DNA of 64,000 nt from Halomonadaceae bacterium T82-2 (lineage in GTDB: Bacteria > Pseudomonadota > Gammaproteobacteria > Pseudomonadales > Halomonadaceae): contig LSBP01000002.1 of assembly GCA_001577635.1 (NCBI GenBank), forward strand, positions 62,001 through 126,000, in the 5' to 3' direction. Position 1 is the first letter of the stretch. Every line of letters begins with the position of its first letter. A program made the position numbers and the translations under genes. This document shows, piece after piece, positions 9,229-20,521 of this stretch. The notes below the pieces were generated by a model. It was not told the DNA's origin, did no database searches, and saw only the letters and a list, made by a program, of their open reading frames with translations.

Positions 9229-9242
9229 GAGATCAGCTCCTT

Positions 9243-9992
9243 TCAAAGGACTTTGGCTTCGTTCTTCAGCTTGTCGACCAGCTCGTCCACCGAGCCCACC
9301 TTGATGCCGCCCTTGCGCTCGGCCGGCGTCTCGACCTTGAGCTGGGTGGTGCGCGGGACGATGTCGACGCCGAGCTCCTCGGGGGTCGTGGTCTCGAGCG
9401 GCTTCTTCTTGGCCTTCATGATGTCCGGCAGCTTGGCGTAGCGCGGCTCGTTCAAGCGCAGGTCGGTGGTGACCACCGCCGGCAGCGTGAGCGCAACGGT
9501 CTGCAGGCCGCCGTCGATCTCGCGGGTGACGTCCACCGTGCCTTCCTTGACGTCGACCTTCGAGGCGAAGGTGCCCTGCCCCATGCCGGTCAGCGCGGCG
9601 AGCATCTGGCCGGTCTGGTTGTTGTCGGTGTCGATCGCCTGCTTGCCGAGGATCACCAGCCCGGGCTGTTCGGCGTCGACCACCTGCTTGAGCAGCTTGG
9701 CCACCGCCAGCGACTCGACCCGCTCGTCGGTAGTGACATGGATGGCCCGATCGGCGCCCAGCGCCAGGGCGGTGCGCAGCTGTTCCTGGGCGGCCTTGGG
9801 GCCGACGGTGACGGCGACGATCTCGGTGGCGATCCCGCGTTCCTTGAGCCGCACCGCCTCTTCTACGGCGATCTCGCAGAACGGATTCATGGCCATCTTG
9901 ACGTTGGTCAGGTCGACGTCGGAGTGATCCGCCTTGACGCGGATCTTGACGTTGTAATCGATGACGCGTTTGACCGCGACGAGTACTTTCAT
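9243..9992 (-). CDS. etfB: Electron transfer flavoprotein beta subunit
   Basis: A 249-residue ETF beta subunit (FixA family), the usual length. It starts [20 protein letters not shown] and carries the adenine-nucleotide-binding region with [25 protein letters not shown] and the anchor [15 protein letters not shown]. It pairs with EtfA to form the soluble electron carrier of beta-oxidation. The gene is divergent from etf-QO across a 308-bp region with a palindromic operator. Confidence 0.96.
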   Translation of the reverse strand: MKVLVAVKRVIDYNVKIRVKADHSDVDLTNVKMAMNPFCEIAVEEAVRLKERGIATEIVAVTVGPKAAQEQLRTALALGADRAIHVTTDERVESLAVAKLLKQVVDAEQPGLVILGKQAIDTDNNQTGQMLAALTGMGQGTFASKVDVKEGTVDVTREIDGGLQTVALTLPAVVTTDLRLNEPRYAKLPDIMKAKKKPLETTTPEELGVDIVPRTTQLKVETPAERKGGIKVGSVDELVDKLKNEAKVL

Positions 9993-10300
9993 GGCGTCCT
10001 CGCTGGGTTAGAACCGGAAGGCATTAATTCATGCAAGCGTTTGATAGGGAAACCGGCCAAAACTGTAGTGTGCCACAGGTTTGAGTACCGCCCAAGATGG
10101 CGGTGCATCGCCCGTACCGCGGGCCTGTACCCCCTGCGATAGTGGAATATGACTAGCACCAATTCCCGCTAGAAGCAAACGATCGTTTTAATTATAGTAA
10201 GGGCTCCGAAAATTCAGCGACACGATGATTTTCGGTGACGCCTTTCGCGTGCCGAAGATCGGCATGGCCGCCCGCCACTGCCCTGACCGAGGAGATAGCC
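9993..10300. other. Divergent regulatory region between etfB and etf-QO
   Basis: A 308-bp region without a gene. It holds two short hairpins (ACCGCC/GGCGGT at 10087-10104 and GCCCG/CGGGC at 10110-10124), a palindromic PsrA-like box (10175-10190) and a TATAGT -10-like hexamer at 10193-10198 pointing to etf-QO. On the etfB side I find only a single PsrA-like half-site (GTTTG, 10039-10043) and no convincing promoter. Confidence 0.5.
10175..10190. promoter_or_regulatory. PsrA-type operator upstream of etf-QO
   Basis: The sequence contains the perfect 12-bp palindrome AAACGATCGTTT (10177-10188). Read as CAAAC-N4-GTTTT it matches 9 of 10 positions of the PsrA consensus I recall (G/CAAAC-N2-4-GTTTG/C). 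PsrA is a TetR-family fatty-acid-responsive regulator whose known targets in Pseudomonas include etf and acyl-CoA dehydrogenase genes. The box ends 3 bp before a TATAGT -10 candidate, a position suited to repression. A similar site precedes fadE at 45306. The palindrome is seen; the regulator is inferred. Confidence 0.6.
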
Positions 10301-11959
10301 GTGGAACGCGAATACATGGATTTCGACGTGGTGATCGTCGGCGCCGGCCCCGCCGGCCTGTCCGCCGCCTGCCGTCTGATGCAGCAGGCCCAGGCGGCCG
10401 AACGCGAACTGACGGTCTGCGTGGTCGAGAAGGGCTCCGAGGTCGGGGCGCACATCCTCTCCGGCGCCATCCTCGAGCCCCGCGCGCTCGACGAGCTGTT
10501 CCCCGACTGGGCCGAGCGCGGCGCGCCGCTGACCACCCCGGCCACCCGCGACGAGGTCCATCTGCTCAAGGATGCCGAGAAGACCTGGAAGCTGCCCGAC
10601 GCCCTGGTGCCCAGGAGCATGCACAACGTCGGCCAGGGCCGCACCAACTACGTGATCAGCGCCGGCAACCTGTGCCGCTGGCTCGGCGAGCAGGCCGAGG
10701 CGCTGGGTGTCGAGGTGTTCCCGGGCTTCGCCGCCCAGGAAGTGCTCCACGCCGAGGACGGCACGGTGCGCGGCATCATCACCGGCGACATGGGCGTGGG
10801 CGCCGACGGCGAGCCCAAGGACGGCCACATGCCGGGCATGGAACTGCGCGCCAAGTACACGCTGTTCGCCGAGGGCGCGCGGGGTCATCTCGGCAAGCGG
10901 CTGATCGAGCGCTTCGACCTGGCCGCGGGCAAGGACCCGCAGCACTACGGCATCGGCCTGAAGGAACTCTGGGACGTGCCGGCGGAGGTCCACGAGCCCG
11001 GGCTGGTGCTTCACGGCTCCGGCTGGCCGCTGCCCGACGACACCCAGGGCGGGTTCTTCCTCTACCACGCCGAGAATCAGCAGGTGGTGGTGGGCCTGAT
11101 CGTCGATCTCGCCTATACCAATCCTTACCTGTCGCCGTTCGACGAATTTCAGCGCCTGAAGCATCACCCGCTGCTCAAGCGCTACCTGGAAGGCGGCTCG
11201 CGGGTCGCCTACGGTGCCCGCGCCATCGCCAAGGGCGGCTTCAACTGCCTGCCGAAGATGACTTTCCCGGGCGGTCTGCTGATCGGCTGCGACGCCGGCA
11301 CCCTCAACTTCGCCAAGATCAAGGGCATTCACACCGCCATGAAGTCGGGCCTGGTGGCCGCGGAGACGGTCTTCGCCGCCCTCGCCGAGGGCGACGAGGG
11401 CGGCCGCGAACTCACCGCCTTCACCGAGGCCTGGCAGGCGAGCTGGGCCTACGCCGAACTCGAGGAAAGCGCCAGCTTCGGCCCGGCGATCCACAAGTAC
11501 GGCAATGTGCTGGGCGGCGCCTACAATGTCCTCGACCAGTGGCTGGGCGGTCGCCTGCCGCGGGTCCACGACACCACGCCGGATCACGCCCGGCTCGAGA
11601 CCGTCGACCAGGCGCAACCGATCGACTATCCGAAACCGGACGGCAAGCTGTCCTTCGACAAGCCCTCCTCGGTGTTCCTTTCCAACACCAACCACGAGGA
11701 GGACCAGCCCTGTCACCTGAAGCTCACCGATCCCGAGGTGCCGATCCGCGACAACCTGCCCAGGTATGCCGAGCCGGCGCAGCGCTACTGCCCGGTGGGC
11801 GTCTACGAGGTGGTCGAGGACGATGACGGCCAGCCGCGGTTCCAGATCAACTTCCAGAACTGCATCCACTGCAAGACCTGCGACATCAAGGACCCGGCGC
11901 AGAACATCACCTGGGTGGCGCCGGAGGGCGGGGGTGGGCCGAACTACCCGAACATGTAA
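10301..11959 (+). CDS. Electron transfer flavoprotein-ubiquinone oxidoreductase
   Basis: A 552-residue ETF dehydrogenase, the usual length. It has the N-terminal FAD Rossmann motif VVIVGAGPAGLSAACRL, a ubiquinone-binding domain in the middle and a C-terminal 4Fe-4S ferredoxin-like region NCIHCKTCDIKDPAQNITWVAPEGGGGPNYPNM with cluster cysteines. It sits on the inner membrane and moves electrons from ETF to ubiquinone. The GTG at 10301 is chosen because GAGGAG lies directly upstream; an earlier in-frame ATG has no such site. A strong terminator follows at 12018-12051. Confidence 0.96.
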   Translation: MEREYMDFDVVIVGAGPAGLSAACRLMQQAQAAERELTVCVVEKGSEVGAHILSGAILEPRALDELFPDWAERGAPLTTPATRDEVHLLKDAEKTWKLPDALVPRSMHNVGQGRTNYVISAGNLCRWLGEQAEALGVEVFPGFAAQEVLHAEDGTVRGIITGDMGVGADGEPKDGHMPGMELRAKYTLFAEGARGHLGKRLIERFDLAAGKDPQHYGIGLKELWDVPAEVHEPGLVLHGSGWPLPDDTQGGFFLYHAENQQVVVGLIVDLAYTNPYLSPFDEFQRLKHHPLLKRYLEGGSRVAYGARAIAKGGFNCLPKMTFPGGLLIGCDAGTLNFAKIKGIHTAMKSGLVAAETVFAALAEGDEGGRELTAFTEAWQASWAYAELEESASFGPAIHKYGNVLGGAYNVLDQWLGGRLPRVHDTTPDHARLETVDQAQPIDYPKPDGKLSFDKPSSVFLSNTNHEEDQPCHLKLTDPEVPIRDNLPRYAEPAQRYCPVGVYEVVEDDDGQPRFQINFQNCIHCKTCDIKDPAQNITWVAPEGGGGPNYPNM

Positions 11960-12017
11960 ATGTGAGGGGAGTGAGGTGAGAGGGGCGGGATTCGAAGCCC
12001 CAAGCCCGCATAAAGCC

Positions 12018-12051
12018 AACCGCCCCGCGGCAGATGCGCGGGGCGGTTTTT
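12018..12051 (+). terminator. Intrinsic terminator after etf-QO
   Basis: ACCGCCCCGCG and its complement CGCGGGGCGGT form a long GC-rich stem (12018-12029 with 12037-12048, 7-nt loop) followed by TTTTT. This is a textbook rho-independent terminator on the plus strand. Confidence 0.9.
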
Positions 12052-12057
12052 CTTCCC

Positions 12058-12085
12058 GCTTCAAGCTTATGGCTTACCGCTCCCG
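12058..12085. repeat. Copy of the GCTTAC-type intergenic repeat
   Basis: This 28-nt stretch aligns with 482-509 with five mismatches (shared core AGCTTAT-x-GCTTAC-x-GCT). It lies between the etf-QO terminator and the end of sseA, again at a gene 3' end. It is likely a dispersed intergenic repeat of this genome; function unknown. Confidence 0.4.
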
Positions 12086-12099
12086 GACTCAGTCCGGGC

Positions 12100-12924
12100 T
12101 CACTCGCCGGTGGCAACGGGTCGGGCGGGATCGCGGATCCAGTGGCTCCAGGAACCGGCGTAGAGCTTCGGCAGTGTCCGGCCGGCAATGGCATAGGCCA
12201 GGATATTGTGGCAGGCGGTGACGCCGGACCCGCAATAGCTAGCCTCGCTCGGCGGCAGCTCGGCATCGAGCTGCGCCGGCGTCTTGAAACGCCCGCTCTC
12301 GTCGAGGTTGTCACTGCTGGGGCGACAAGCCGCCCCGGGAATATGCCCGGCGACGGGATCGATCGGCTCGGCGTCGCCACGAAAACGCTCCCGCCCACGG
12401 GCGTCGACCAGGGCCAGCTCGCCCTTCGCCACGGTGTCGGCGCTGATCCATGCCGTGTCGTCGAAGGTCGGGGACCAGTTCGAGGCGGCCACCGGCGCAA
12501 CCGGCTCGCCGCTCTCGAGCGCGCCTCCCGCGTCCTGCCAGGCGGCGACCCCGCCGTCGAGCACGCGCACGTCGGGGTGCCCCGCCCAGACGTGTAGCAG
12601 CCACCAGGCCCGCGCCGCCGCCAGCTGGCCACCGGCATCGTCGTAGACGATCACCGGCACCGCCGGCGTGATGCCCAACCGGTGCAGCGTGGCGGTGAAG
12701 CGCCCCGGCTCGGGCAGCGGATGGCGACCGCCCTCACCGGGCGGGTCGGCCAGGTCCGTATCGAGATCGAGATGCCGACTGCCGGGCAGATGGCCTTCCC
12801 GCCAGAGCCGTCGGCCGGCATCGGGGTCGCCCAGACGGGCTCGGCAATCGAGAAGCAGCACCGACCGGTCCTGCGTCAGCCAATCCCGTACCGTGGTGGC
12901 ATCCACCAGCGTTTGCAGCGACAT
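12100..12924 (-). CDS. sseA: 3-mercaptopyruvate-type sulfurtransferase
   Basis: A 274-residue protein of two rhodanese domains. The first, catalytically inactive domain includes DCRARLGDPDAG; the second carries the active-site loop Cys231-Gly-Ser-Gly-Val-Thr-Ala. The CGSGVTA loop is characteristic of 3-mercaptopyruvate sulfurtransferases, whereas thiosulfate enzymes usually have CRKGVT. It transfers sulfane sulphur from 3-mercaptopyruvate to acceptors such as thiols or cyanide. The ATG at 12924 has GAGGAGGGCGGGAG upstream; the longer open frame adds sequence unlike the family. Confidence 0.9.
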   Translation of the reverse strand: MSLQTLVDATTVRDWLTQDRSVLLLDCRARLGDPDAGRRLWREGHLPGSRHLDLDTDLADPPGEGGRHPLPEPGRFTATLHRLGITPAVPVIVYDDAGGQLAAARAWWLLHVWAGHPDVRVLDGGVAAWQDAGGALESGEPVAPVAASNWSPTFDDTAWISADTVAKGELALVDARGRERFRGDAEPIDPVAGHIPGAACRPSSDNLDESGRFKTPAQLDAELPPSEASYCGSGVTACHNILAYAIAGRTLPKLYAGSWSHWIRDPARPVATGE

Positions 12925-12990
12925 CTCCCGCCCTCCTCTTGTCCGTTTGTCCGTGTATACGTGCCTTGTGTGGCGGCCGCAAGCCACCGT

Positions 12991-15195
12991 CTATGGCTCC
13001 GCGCTTTCCAGCGGAGCACGCCGGGCGATGAGACGCCGCCGCCCGGCCTGGTCGAAACGGATATCGAGCACCGGGTCGGCGGGCTTGCCTTCGATGACCA
13101 GAATCTCGCCACCGCCGAAAACGGCATGATGCACCCGCTGCCCGACCCGGTAATCGTCCGTTCCGCCGCCAGGCTCGACGGGCGCACCACGCGAAATCGG
13201 CGGGTCGATATCCTCGCGCCCCACCGCCTTGAGGTAACGCGCCACCAACTCGGGCTCGGCCACCGCGAGCGGCGCGTCGCTCGGGACCTCCAGGGCGTGG
13301 GCGACCTGCATGCAATCGGCCCAAGCGGTCTCCTGCAGAAAGCGGCTGGGTCGGTGCGTGCCGCCGTCATGCAGCATCAGCAGCTGCTCACGAGCCCGGG
13401 TCGCCGCCACGTAGAAGAGGCGCCGCTCCTCCTCGAGGCGTTCGTCATCCAGCGGGTTGTCCCGGGAATAATGGGGAAAGTCTTCCTCGTTGAGTCCCCA
13501 CAGCGCGACCAGCGGCCACTCCAGCCCCTTGGCACCGTGCACGGTGGTGATCAGGACACCCTCGTCGCCGCTGACCCCGTCGTGCCGGGTATCCGGGCGA
13601 CTGCCCAGCAGCTCGAGAAAATCATCGGGCGCCTGGGCCATCTCCTCGGCCTGTTCGATCAGCACGTCCAGCAGGCGCACGTCCTCCTCGCCCTTTTCCC
13701 GACGGGCGGCGGCGCGCTTGAGCACCTTGTCGGCGTCCAGGCGCTCCACCACGTGCTCCAGCAGCCGCGCGGCCGGCAGCCCGCCCAGGCGCGGCAGTTC
13801 GCAGAGCAGTTCCCAGCGGCGCTTGAGGTTGCGCCGCTGGACCGGCTTGAGCCCTTCCAGCAAGGGGTCCTGCCGCATCGGCCAGCGCTGGGTCTCGGCC
13901 AGCTGCCGCGTCACCGCTTCCAGTCTTTCGCGGGCGACGAAGGGCGTGGGCTGCGAGAACAGCAGCAGCAGGTGCGCGGGATCCTGCAGGCGCCGGGGCT
14001 CGCGCGCCAGTTGCAGGTAGCCGGCCAGCGCCTGGACCAGCGGCAGGCGAAAGACAAAGCGATCCTCCCGGGCCAGCCGAAAGGGAATCCCCGCGCGCAG
14101 CAACTGCAGCTGCACGGGGACGGAAAGCGTCCAGCTACGCACCAGTACCGCACAGTCGGCGAGCCGCCCCTGCTGTTGCCAGGCCGTCAGCGCCTGCAGC
14201 AGCGGCGCGGCTCCCTGACCCTGCTCGATGCGGGTATCAGGGTTGGTCGGTGCCGCCAGGCACAGCTGGTCGGGACGCCGCCGGTTACCGCGGATGGCAT
14301 GGTTGGCGGCCAGCGCCAGGGCATGGCCGTGGCGGAAGGTCACCGACAACGGGTAGTCGCGGGCAGCGCCGAAGGTGGCGGCAAAGCGCTCGAGCATGTA
14401 GTCGGGGCGCGCACCGCGCCATTCGTAGATGCACTGGTTGGCGTCGCCGACCGCCATCACCGCGGCGCGCTTTCCCGCCAGCAGGGCCAACAGGCGCTGC
14501 TGGGCCTCGTTGATGTCCTGGTACTCGTCGATGATGACGTGATCGAGGAACCCCTGGACCCGTGCCCGGGCATCGGCGTCCCGGGACAGACAGCGCAACG
14601 GCCGATACAGCAGGTCGGCGTAGGTCATGCGGCCATGAGCCTCGAGCAGCGACTCCATGGCATCGAAGGCAGCCACGAAATGCGCCGTCCCCTCCCCCAG
14701 ATCCATGCGCTCGTAAAGCACCTGCGGCGCAACCAGCTCGGCCTTGACCATCTCGCAAAAGTGACCGAGAGCCTCGAGCCGGTCGGGCTCGAGCGCCGCC
14801 TCGCGGGTCGAGGTATCGGCCTCGCCCAGCACCTGCTGGGTAGCCTGGCGCAACAACCGCTCGCGCTGCCAGTCCGCGGTGAGCAGCTCGCGCGGCGCCA
14901 GTCGCCCCCAGCTCACCAGACTGCGGGTCAGCCGATGGCCGATGGAATGGAAGGTGCGCACGTCGGGCAGCACCAGGTCCGCAGGCGCCAGGGCCTCGAG
15001 CTTGGCGGCGAAGTCCTCGCGGGCCGCGCGGTTGAACATCAGCACCAGCAACCGACGCGGCGGCACGCCCCGTTCGAGCAGGGCCAGCACCCGGGCGACC
15101 ATCGTGGTGGTCTTGCCGGCGCCGGCCACCGCGGCGACACGGGCATGACCGTCGCCGTGCTCGACGACGGCACGCTGCTCGTCGGTCAGTGTCAT
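12991..15195 (-). CDS. UvrD/Rep-family DNA helicase
   Basis: A 734-residue superfamily 1A helicase. It has the Q motif TDEQRAVVEH, Walker A AGAGKTTT near residue 30, motif II IIDEYQDIN, motif III GDANQCIYEWRGA, motif V VHGAKGLEWP and motif VI YVAATRAREQL. The C-terminus (YRVGQRVHHAVFGGGEILVIEG) is the tudor-like tail seen in UvrD/PcrA. The 2B domain is atypical, and Walker A is AGAGKT rather than GSGKT, so I regard it as a UvrD-like paralogue rather than UvrD itself. The ATG at 15195 overlaps the stop of the upstream DUF1285 gene (TGATG). Confidence 0.85.
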   Translation of the reverse strand: MTLTDEQRAVVEHGDGHARVAAVAGAGKTTTMVARVLALLERGVPPRRLLVLMFNRAAREDFAAKLEALAPADLVLPDVRTFHSIGHRLTRSLVSWGRLAPRELLTADWQRERLLRQATQQVLGEADTSTREAALEPDRLEALGHFCEMVKAELVAPQVLYERMDLGEGTAHFVAAFDAMESLLEAHGRMTYADLLYRPLRCLSRDADARARVQGFLDHVIIDEYQDINEAQQRLLALLAGKRAAVMAVGDANQCIYEWRGARPDYMLERFAATFGAARDYPLSVTFRHGHALALAANHAIRGNRRRPDQLCLAAPTNPDTRIEQGQGAAPLLQALTAWQQQGRLADCAVLVRSWTLSVPVQLQLLRAGIPFRLAREDRFVFRLPLVQALAGYLQLAREPRRLQDPAHLLLLFSQPTPFVARERLEAVTRQLAETQRWPMRQDPLLEGLKPVQRRNLKRRWELLCELPRLGGLPAARLLEHVVERLDADKVLKRAAARREKGEEDVRLLDVLIEQAEEMAQAPDDFLELLGSRPDTRHDGVSGDEGVLITTVHGAKGLEWPLVALWGLNEEDFPHYSRDNPLDDERLEEERRLFYVAATRAREQLLMLHDGGTHRPSRFLQETAWADCMQVAHALEVPSDAPLAVAEPELVARYLKAVGREDIDPPISRGAPVEPGGGTDDYRVGQRVHHAVFGGGEILVIEGKPADPVLDIRFDQAGRRRLIARRAPLESAEP

Positions 15196-15764
15196 CAAGC
15201 GTCGGGCTCCAGCCGGCCCAGCGGCTGCCACACGCCATCGCTGACCAGACCCCACTCCTCGGCGCCCTCCACTCGACGGCTCTCGGCTACATCAAGCAGC
15301 CGGTAGTAGACATTGCGATTGAGCCGGGCGGCCAGGCCGTGACGCACCGGGACCTCGGGAACGACGTCGCCGCCGGGCATCGGGCTCAGGGCGAGGCGAT
15401 GCTCGGCCCCCAGTGCGAGCGCATCGCCCAGATTGGTCGTCAGGCGCCAGCCGCCGTCCGGCGCATCGGCTTCGCGGTCGGCATCGACGATCAGCAGGGG
15501 GCGATCCTCGACCCGGACACGCCACTTTTCCACCGGCGAGACAAGGTAATACTCTCCGTCGGCCTCGCGGCGCAGGATGGTCGACAGCAGGCGCACCAGA
15601 CGCGGGCGCGTCATCGCCCGACCTTCGTGGTACCAGCGCCCATCGGCGGCGATGGTCAGCGCCATGTCACCACTCAGCGGCGGTGTCCAGGTTTCCAGCG
15701 GCGGCAGCCGGCCGGGATCCACCATCGCCGGCTCGACATGACCGATCAACCCTTCCAGCACCAT
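15195..15764 (-). CDS. DUF1285 domain protein
   Basis: A 189-residue protein matching the DUF1285 family, recognised by GDMALTIAADGRWYHEGRAMTRPRLVRLLSTILRRE and the following EYYLVSPVEKWRVRVEDRPLLIVDAD. The family is common in gamma- and alphaproteobacteria but has no assigned function. It is translationally coupled to the helicase downstream. AGGAGG lies only 2 nt before the ATG, so initiation at the following GTG codon (15761) is possible and would give a more normal spacing. Confidence 0.75.
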   Translation of the reverse strand: MVLEGLIGHVEPAMVDPGRLPPLETWTPPLSGDMALTIAADGRWYHEGRAMTRPRLVRLLSTILRREADGEYYLVSPVEKWRVRVEDRPLLIVDADREADAPDGGWRLTTNLGDALALGAEHRLALSPMPGGDVVPEVPVRHGLAARLNRNVYYRLLDVAESRRVEGAEEWGLVSDGVWQPLGRLEPDA

Positions 15765-15788
15765 GACCTCCTCTCCCGGGCCGCCGGC

Positions 15789-16616
15789 TCAGCGCCATCC
15801 GGCCTCTTCCAGTGACTGTCGCAGGTCCTCGGGCGCCTGCGGAAGCGCTTCACGGAACAGCCGATAGAAGTTGGCGGTCGTCTGCATCGCCACTTCGTCG
15901 ACACTGATCCCGCGCTCGGCGGCGATGCACTCGGCCACCTCGACGACCCATTGCGGCTCGTTGGGCTTGCCGCGGTGCGGGACCGGGGCCAGATAGGGGC
16001 TATCGGTCTCGATCAGCAGCCGATCCAGCGGAATGGCCCGAGCCAGCTCACGGATCGTCGCGGCATTGCGGAAGGTGACGATGCCCGACAACGAGATCAA
16101 AAAGCCGTGGCGTACCGCTTCCCGTGCCATGTCGAGGTCTTCGGTGAAACAGTGCAACACGCCACCGACGGCCGGATCCACATGCTCGGCGATCAACGCC
16201 AGGGTGTCCTCCCGGGCCTCGCGGGTATGGATGATCACGGGCAGTTCCAGCTCCCGGGCGGCGATCAGGTGATTGACAAAACGGCTGCGCTGCAACGCGG
16301 GCGCGACGCCCTGATAATGGTAGTCGAGGCCGGTCTCGCCGATCGCCACCGCTGCATGACGCTCGGCACACGCCTTGATGGCCTCCACATCCGGCTCGTC
16401 GGAGACCTCGTGGAGCGGATGCACGCCGGCGGAGATCACCACGTCGTCGTGCTCGCGGGCAATCGCCGCCAGGCCGGGCACGTCTTCCAAGGTGACGGCG
16501 ATCGCCAGAAACTGGCGAACCTCGCGCCGACGGGCGGCATCGAGAGCGGCATTCAGGTCACCGTCGTGGGCGGAAAGATCCAGACGATCCAGATGGCAGT
16601 GGGAATCGACAAACAT
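15789..16616 (-). CDS. TatD-family metal-dependent hydrolase (YcfH type)
   Basis: A 275-residue TatD-family nuclease. Metal-ligand motifs are visible: VDSHCHLD at 3-10, SAGVHPLHE, GETGLDYHY, the HTRE segment, LHCFTED and the LIETDSPYLAP motif. These enzymes are magnesium-dependent DNases with 3'-5' activity. In many gammaproteobacteria the gene follows holB-pilZ as here. The ATG at 16616 opens directly on the first motif; the open frame continues upstream through unrelated sequence that overlaps the PilZ gene. Confidence 0.92.
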   Translation of the reverse strand: MFVDSHCHLDRLDLSAHDGDLNAALDAARRREVRQFLAIAVTLEDVPGLAAIAREHDDVVISAGVHPLHEVSDEPDVEAIKACAERHAAVAIGETGLDYHYQGVAPALQRSRFVNHLIAARELELPVIIHTREAREDTLALIAEHVDPAVGGVLHCFTEDLDMAREAVRHGFLISLSGIVTFRNAATIRELARAIPLDRLLIETDSPYLAPVPHRGKPNEPQWVVEVAECIAAERGISVDEVAMQTTANFYRLFREALPQAPEDLRQSLEEAGWR

Positions 16617-16659
16617 GCAGGAAAGCTCGTGACTGACGTGAAAGAAGAAGAATGAAGGC

Positions 16660-16995
16660 TCAGAAGGTGAAGGTGGGCGAGCCCTTGTCGAGCAACCCGG
16701 CCAGGTGGTTCTCGATCCGGTCACGGACCCGCTGGTCATTGGCGCCGAAATGCACGCCGATGCCGGGAATGCGGCGCCCCGAGACACCCGGTGGGGAGAT
16801 CCAGACCACATCGCCGCTCACCGGCAGGCGCTCGCTCTCGCCGGGCAGCGTCAGCAGCAGATACACGGGCTGGCCCAGCGAGTAGGCATCCTGCGTCGGC
16901 ACGAAGATACCGCCCCGCTCCAGCGCCGGCATGTACGCCGACAGCAGCGTGCGGTGATCCTTGAAGGTCAGCGAGAGCGCTTTCTGTTCCGCCAT
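16660..16995 (-). CDS. PilZ-domain protein
   Basis: A 111-residue single PilZ domain protein of the PilZ type that sits next to holB in Pseudomonas. Recognisable features are SLTFKDHRTLLSAYMPALERGGIFVPT and LLLTLPGESERLPVSGDVVWISP. The RxxxR and D/NxSxxG c-di-GMP-binding motifs are not evident, as in P. aeruginosa PilZ itself, which acts in type IV pilus assembly rather than by binding the dinucleotide. AGGAGG stands 5 nt before the ATG. Confidence 0.85.
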   Translation of the reverse strand: MAEQKALSLTFKDHRTLLSAYMPALERGGIFVPTQDAYSLGQPVYLLLTLPGESERLPVSGDVVWISPPGVSGRRIPGIGVHFGANDQRVRDRIENHLAGLLDKGSPTFTF

Positions 16996-17017
16996 GACAT
17001 CCTCCTTGCCTGCCCGC

Positions 17018-19652
<2,635 letters not shown>

Positions 19653-19654
19653 GC

Positions 19655-19682
19655 GGTGTCCTTACGAGGGTGTCCTTACGAG
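19655..19682. repeat. 14-bp tandem duplication containing the mltG ribosome-binding site
   Basis: GGTGTCCTTACGAG occurs twice head to tail without a gap. On the minus strand each copy contains AAGGA; the proximal one lies about 6 nt before the mltG ATG. The duplicate gives two potential Shine-Dalgarno sites, of which only the nearer is suitably spaced. Confidence 0.85.
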
Positions 19683-19706
19683 AGATTGGGCGCCATGCGC
19701 CCGCGG

Positions 19707-20516
19707 TCATCCGGTGAGGCGAGGATACCGCAGCAGATCATGCCCGGCATCCTGCAGGACGCGTGCGGCTCTGGGCGCCACGGGCCAGGCCCGCAGTTCG
19801 CCACCCCGGGCATCGAGCAGGCGCCGCACCGGCCATAGCCCCTGCACCGAGTTGCCGACCCACAGCGACTCGGCCTGCGTCAGGGCGTCGGCACCGGCCG
19901 CCACCGATGTGATCGGCAGCCGTTCACAGAGCGTCTCTCGCAGGGTACCGGCCACACCGCAGGCATCCAGAACAGGGGTTTCCCAGCGCCCTTCACGACA
20001 CCAGAACAGGTTCATGCTGGTAGCCTCGACGACATGCCCGGCCATGTCGAGCAGCACCCCTTCGGCAATGGCAGGATCGTCCCACTCACGTCGGGCGAGC
20101 ACGTTCTCGAGGCGGTTGAGATGCTTGATGCCGGCCAGTGCGGGTTGCCTGGCCAGGCGAAGATCGCAGAGGCGGAGCGTGACGCCCTCGCGCCAGCGGA
20201 TTTCCTGTGGTGCGAAGGGCGTCATCCGCCAGCGATAGCGCGGTTCCGGTTCGGCGGGCGGCAGGTAACCCCGGCCGCCACTCCCCCGGGTGACGATCAG
20301 CTTGAGTACCGCCAGCCCTGGGCCGGCCCGGGGCGGCAATGCCGCCAGCATGGCCTGTTCGGGACAGGGAATCCCCAGACGCTCGCAGCCGCGCCGCAGC
20401 CGCGCCAAGTGCGCTTCCCAGAGCGTGGGCCGGCCGTCGCGGACGAGGATGGTCTCGAACACCCCATCCCCATAGGCCAGCCCGCGATCGTCGAAGGGAA
20501 CGCCGTCGTCCTGCAT
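19707..20516 (-). CDS. pabC: Aminodeoxychorismate lyase
   Basis: A 269-residue fold-type IV PLP enzyme. The N-terminus DRGLAYGDGVFET is typical, and the PLP lysine is in AGIKHLNRLENVLAR. It releases pyruvate from 4-amino-4-deoxychorismate to give p-aminobenzoate for folate synthesis. The C-terminal NSVQGLWPVRR motif also fits. Position between fabF and mltG is conserved. The ATG at 20516 lies 5 bp after the fabF stop. Confidence 0.94.
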   Translation of the reverse strand: MQDDGVPFDDRGLAYGDGVFETILVRDGRPTLWEAHLARLRRGCERLGIPCPEQAMLAALPPRAGPGLAVLKLIVTRGSGGRGYLPPAEPEPRYRWRMTPFAPQEIRWREGVTLRLCDLRLARQPALAGIKHLNRLENVLARREWDDPAIAEGVLLDMAGHVVEATSMNLFWCREGRWETPVLDACGVAGTLRETLCERLPITSVAAGADALTQAESLWVGNSVQGLWPVRRLLDARGGELRAWPVAPRAARVLQDAGHDLLRYPRLTG

Positions 20517-20521
20517 GGGGC

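Noticed and set aside
10034-10043. Possible second PsrA box (CAAGCGTTTG) before etfB
   Set aside because: Only one half-site matches and the centre spacing is wrong.
12682-15306. An 874-codon open frame on the plus strand opposite the UvrD-like helicase
   Set aside because: It is the antisense shadow of the helicase, sseA and DUF1285 genes, produced by high GC codon bias; no family motifs.
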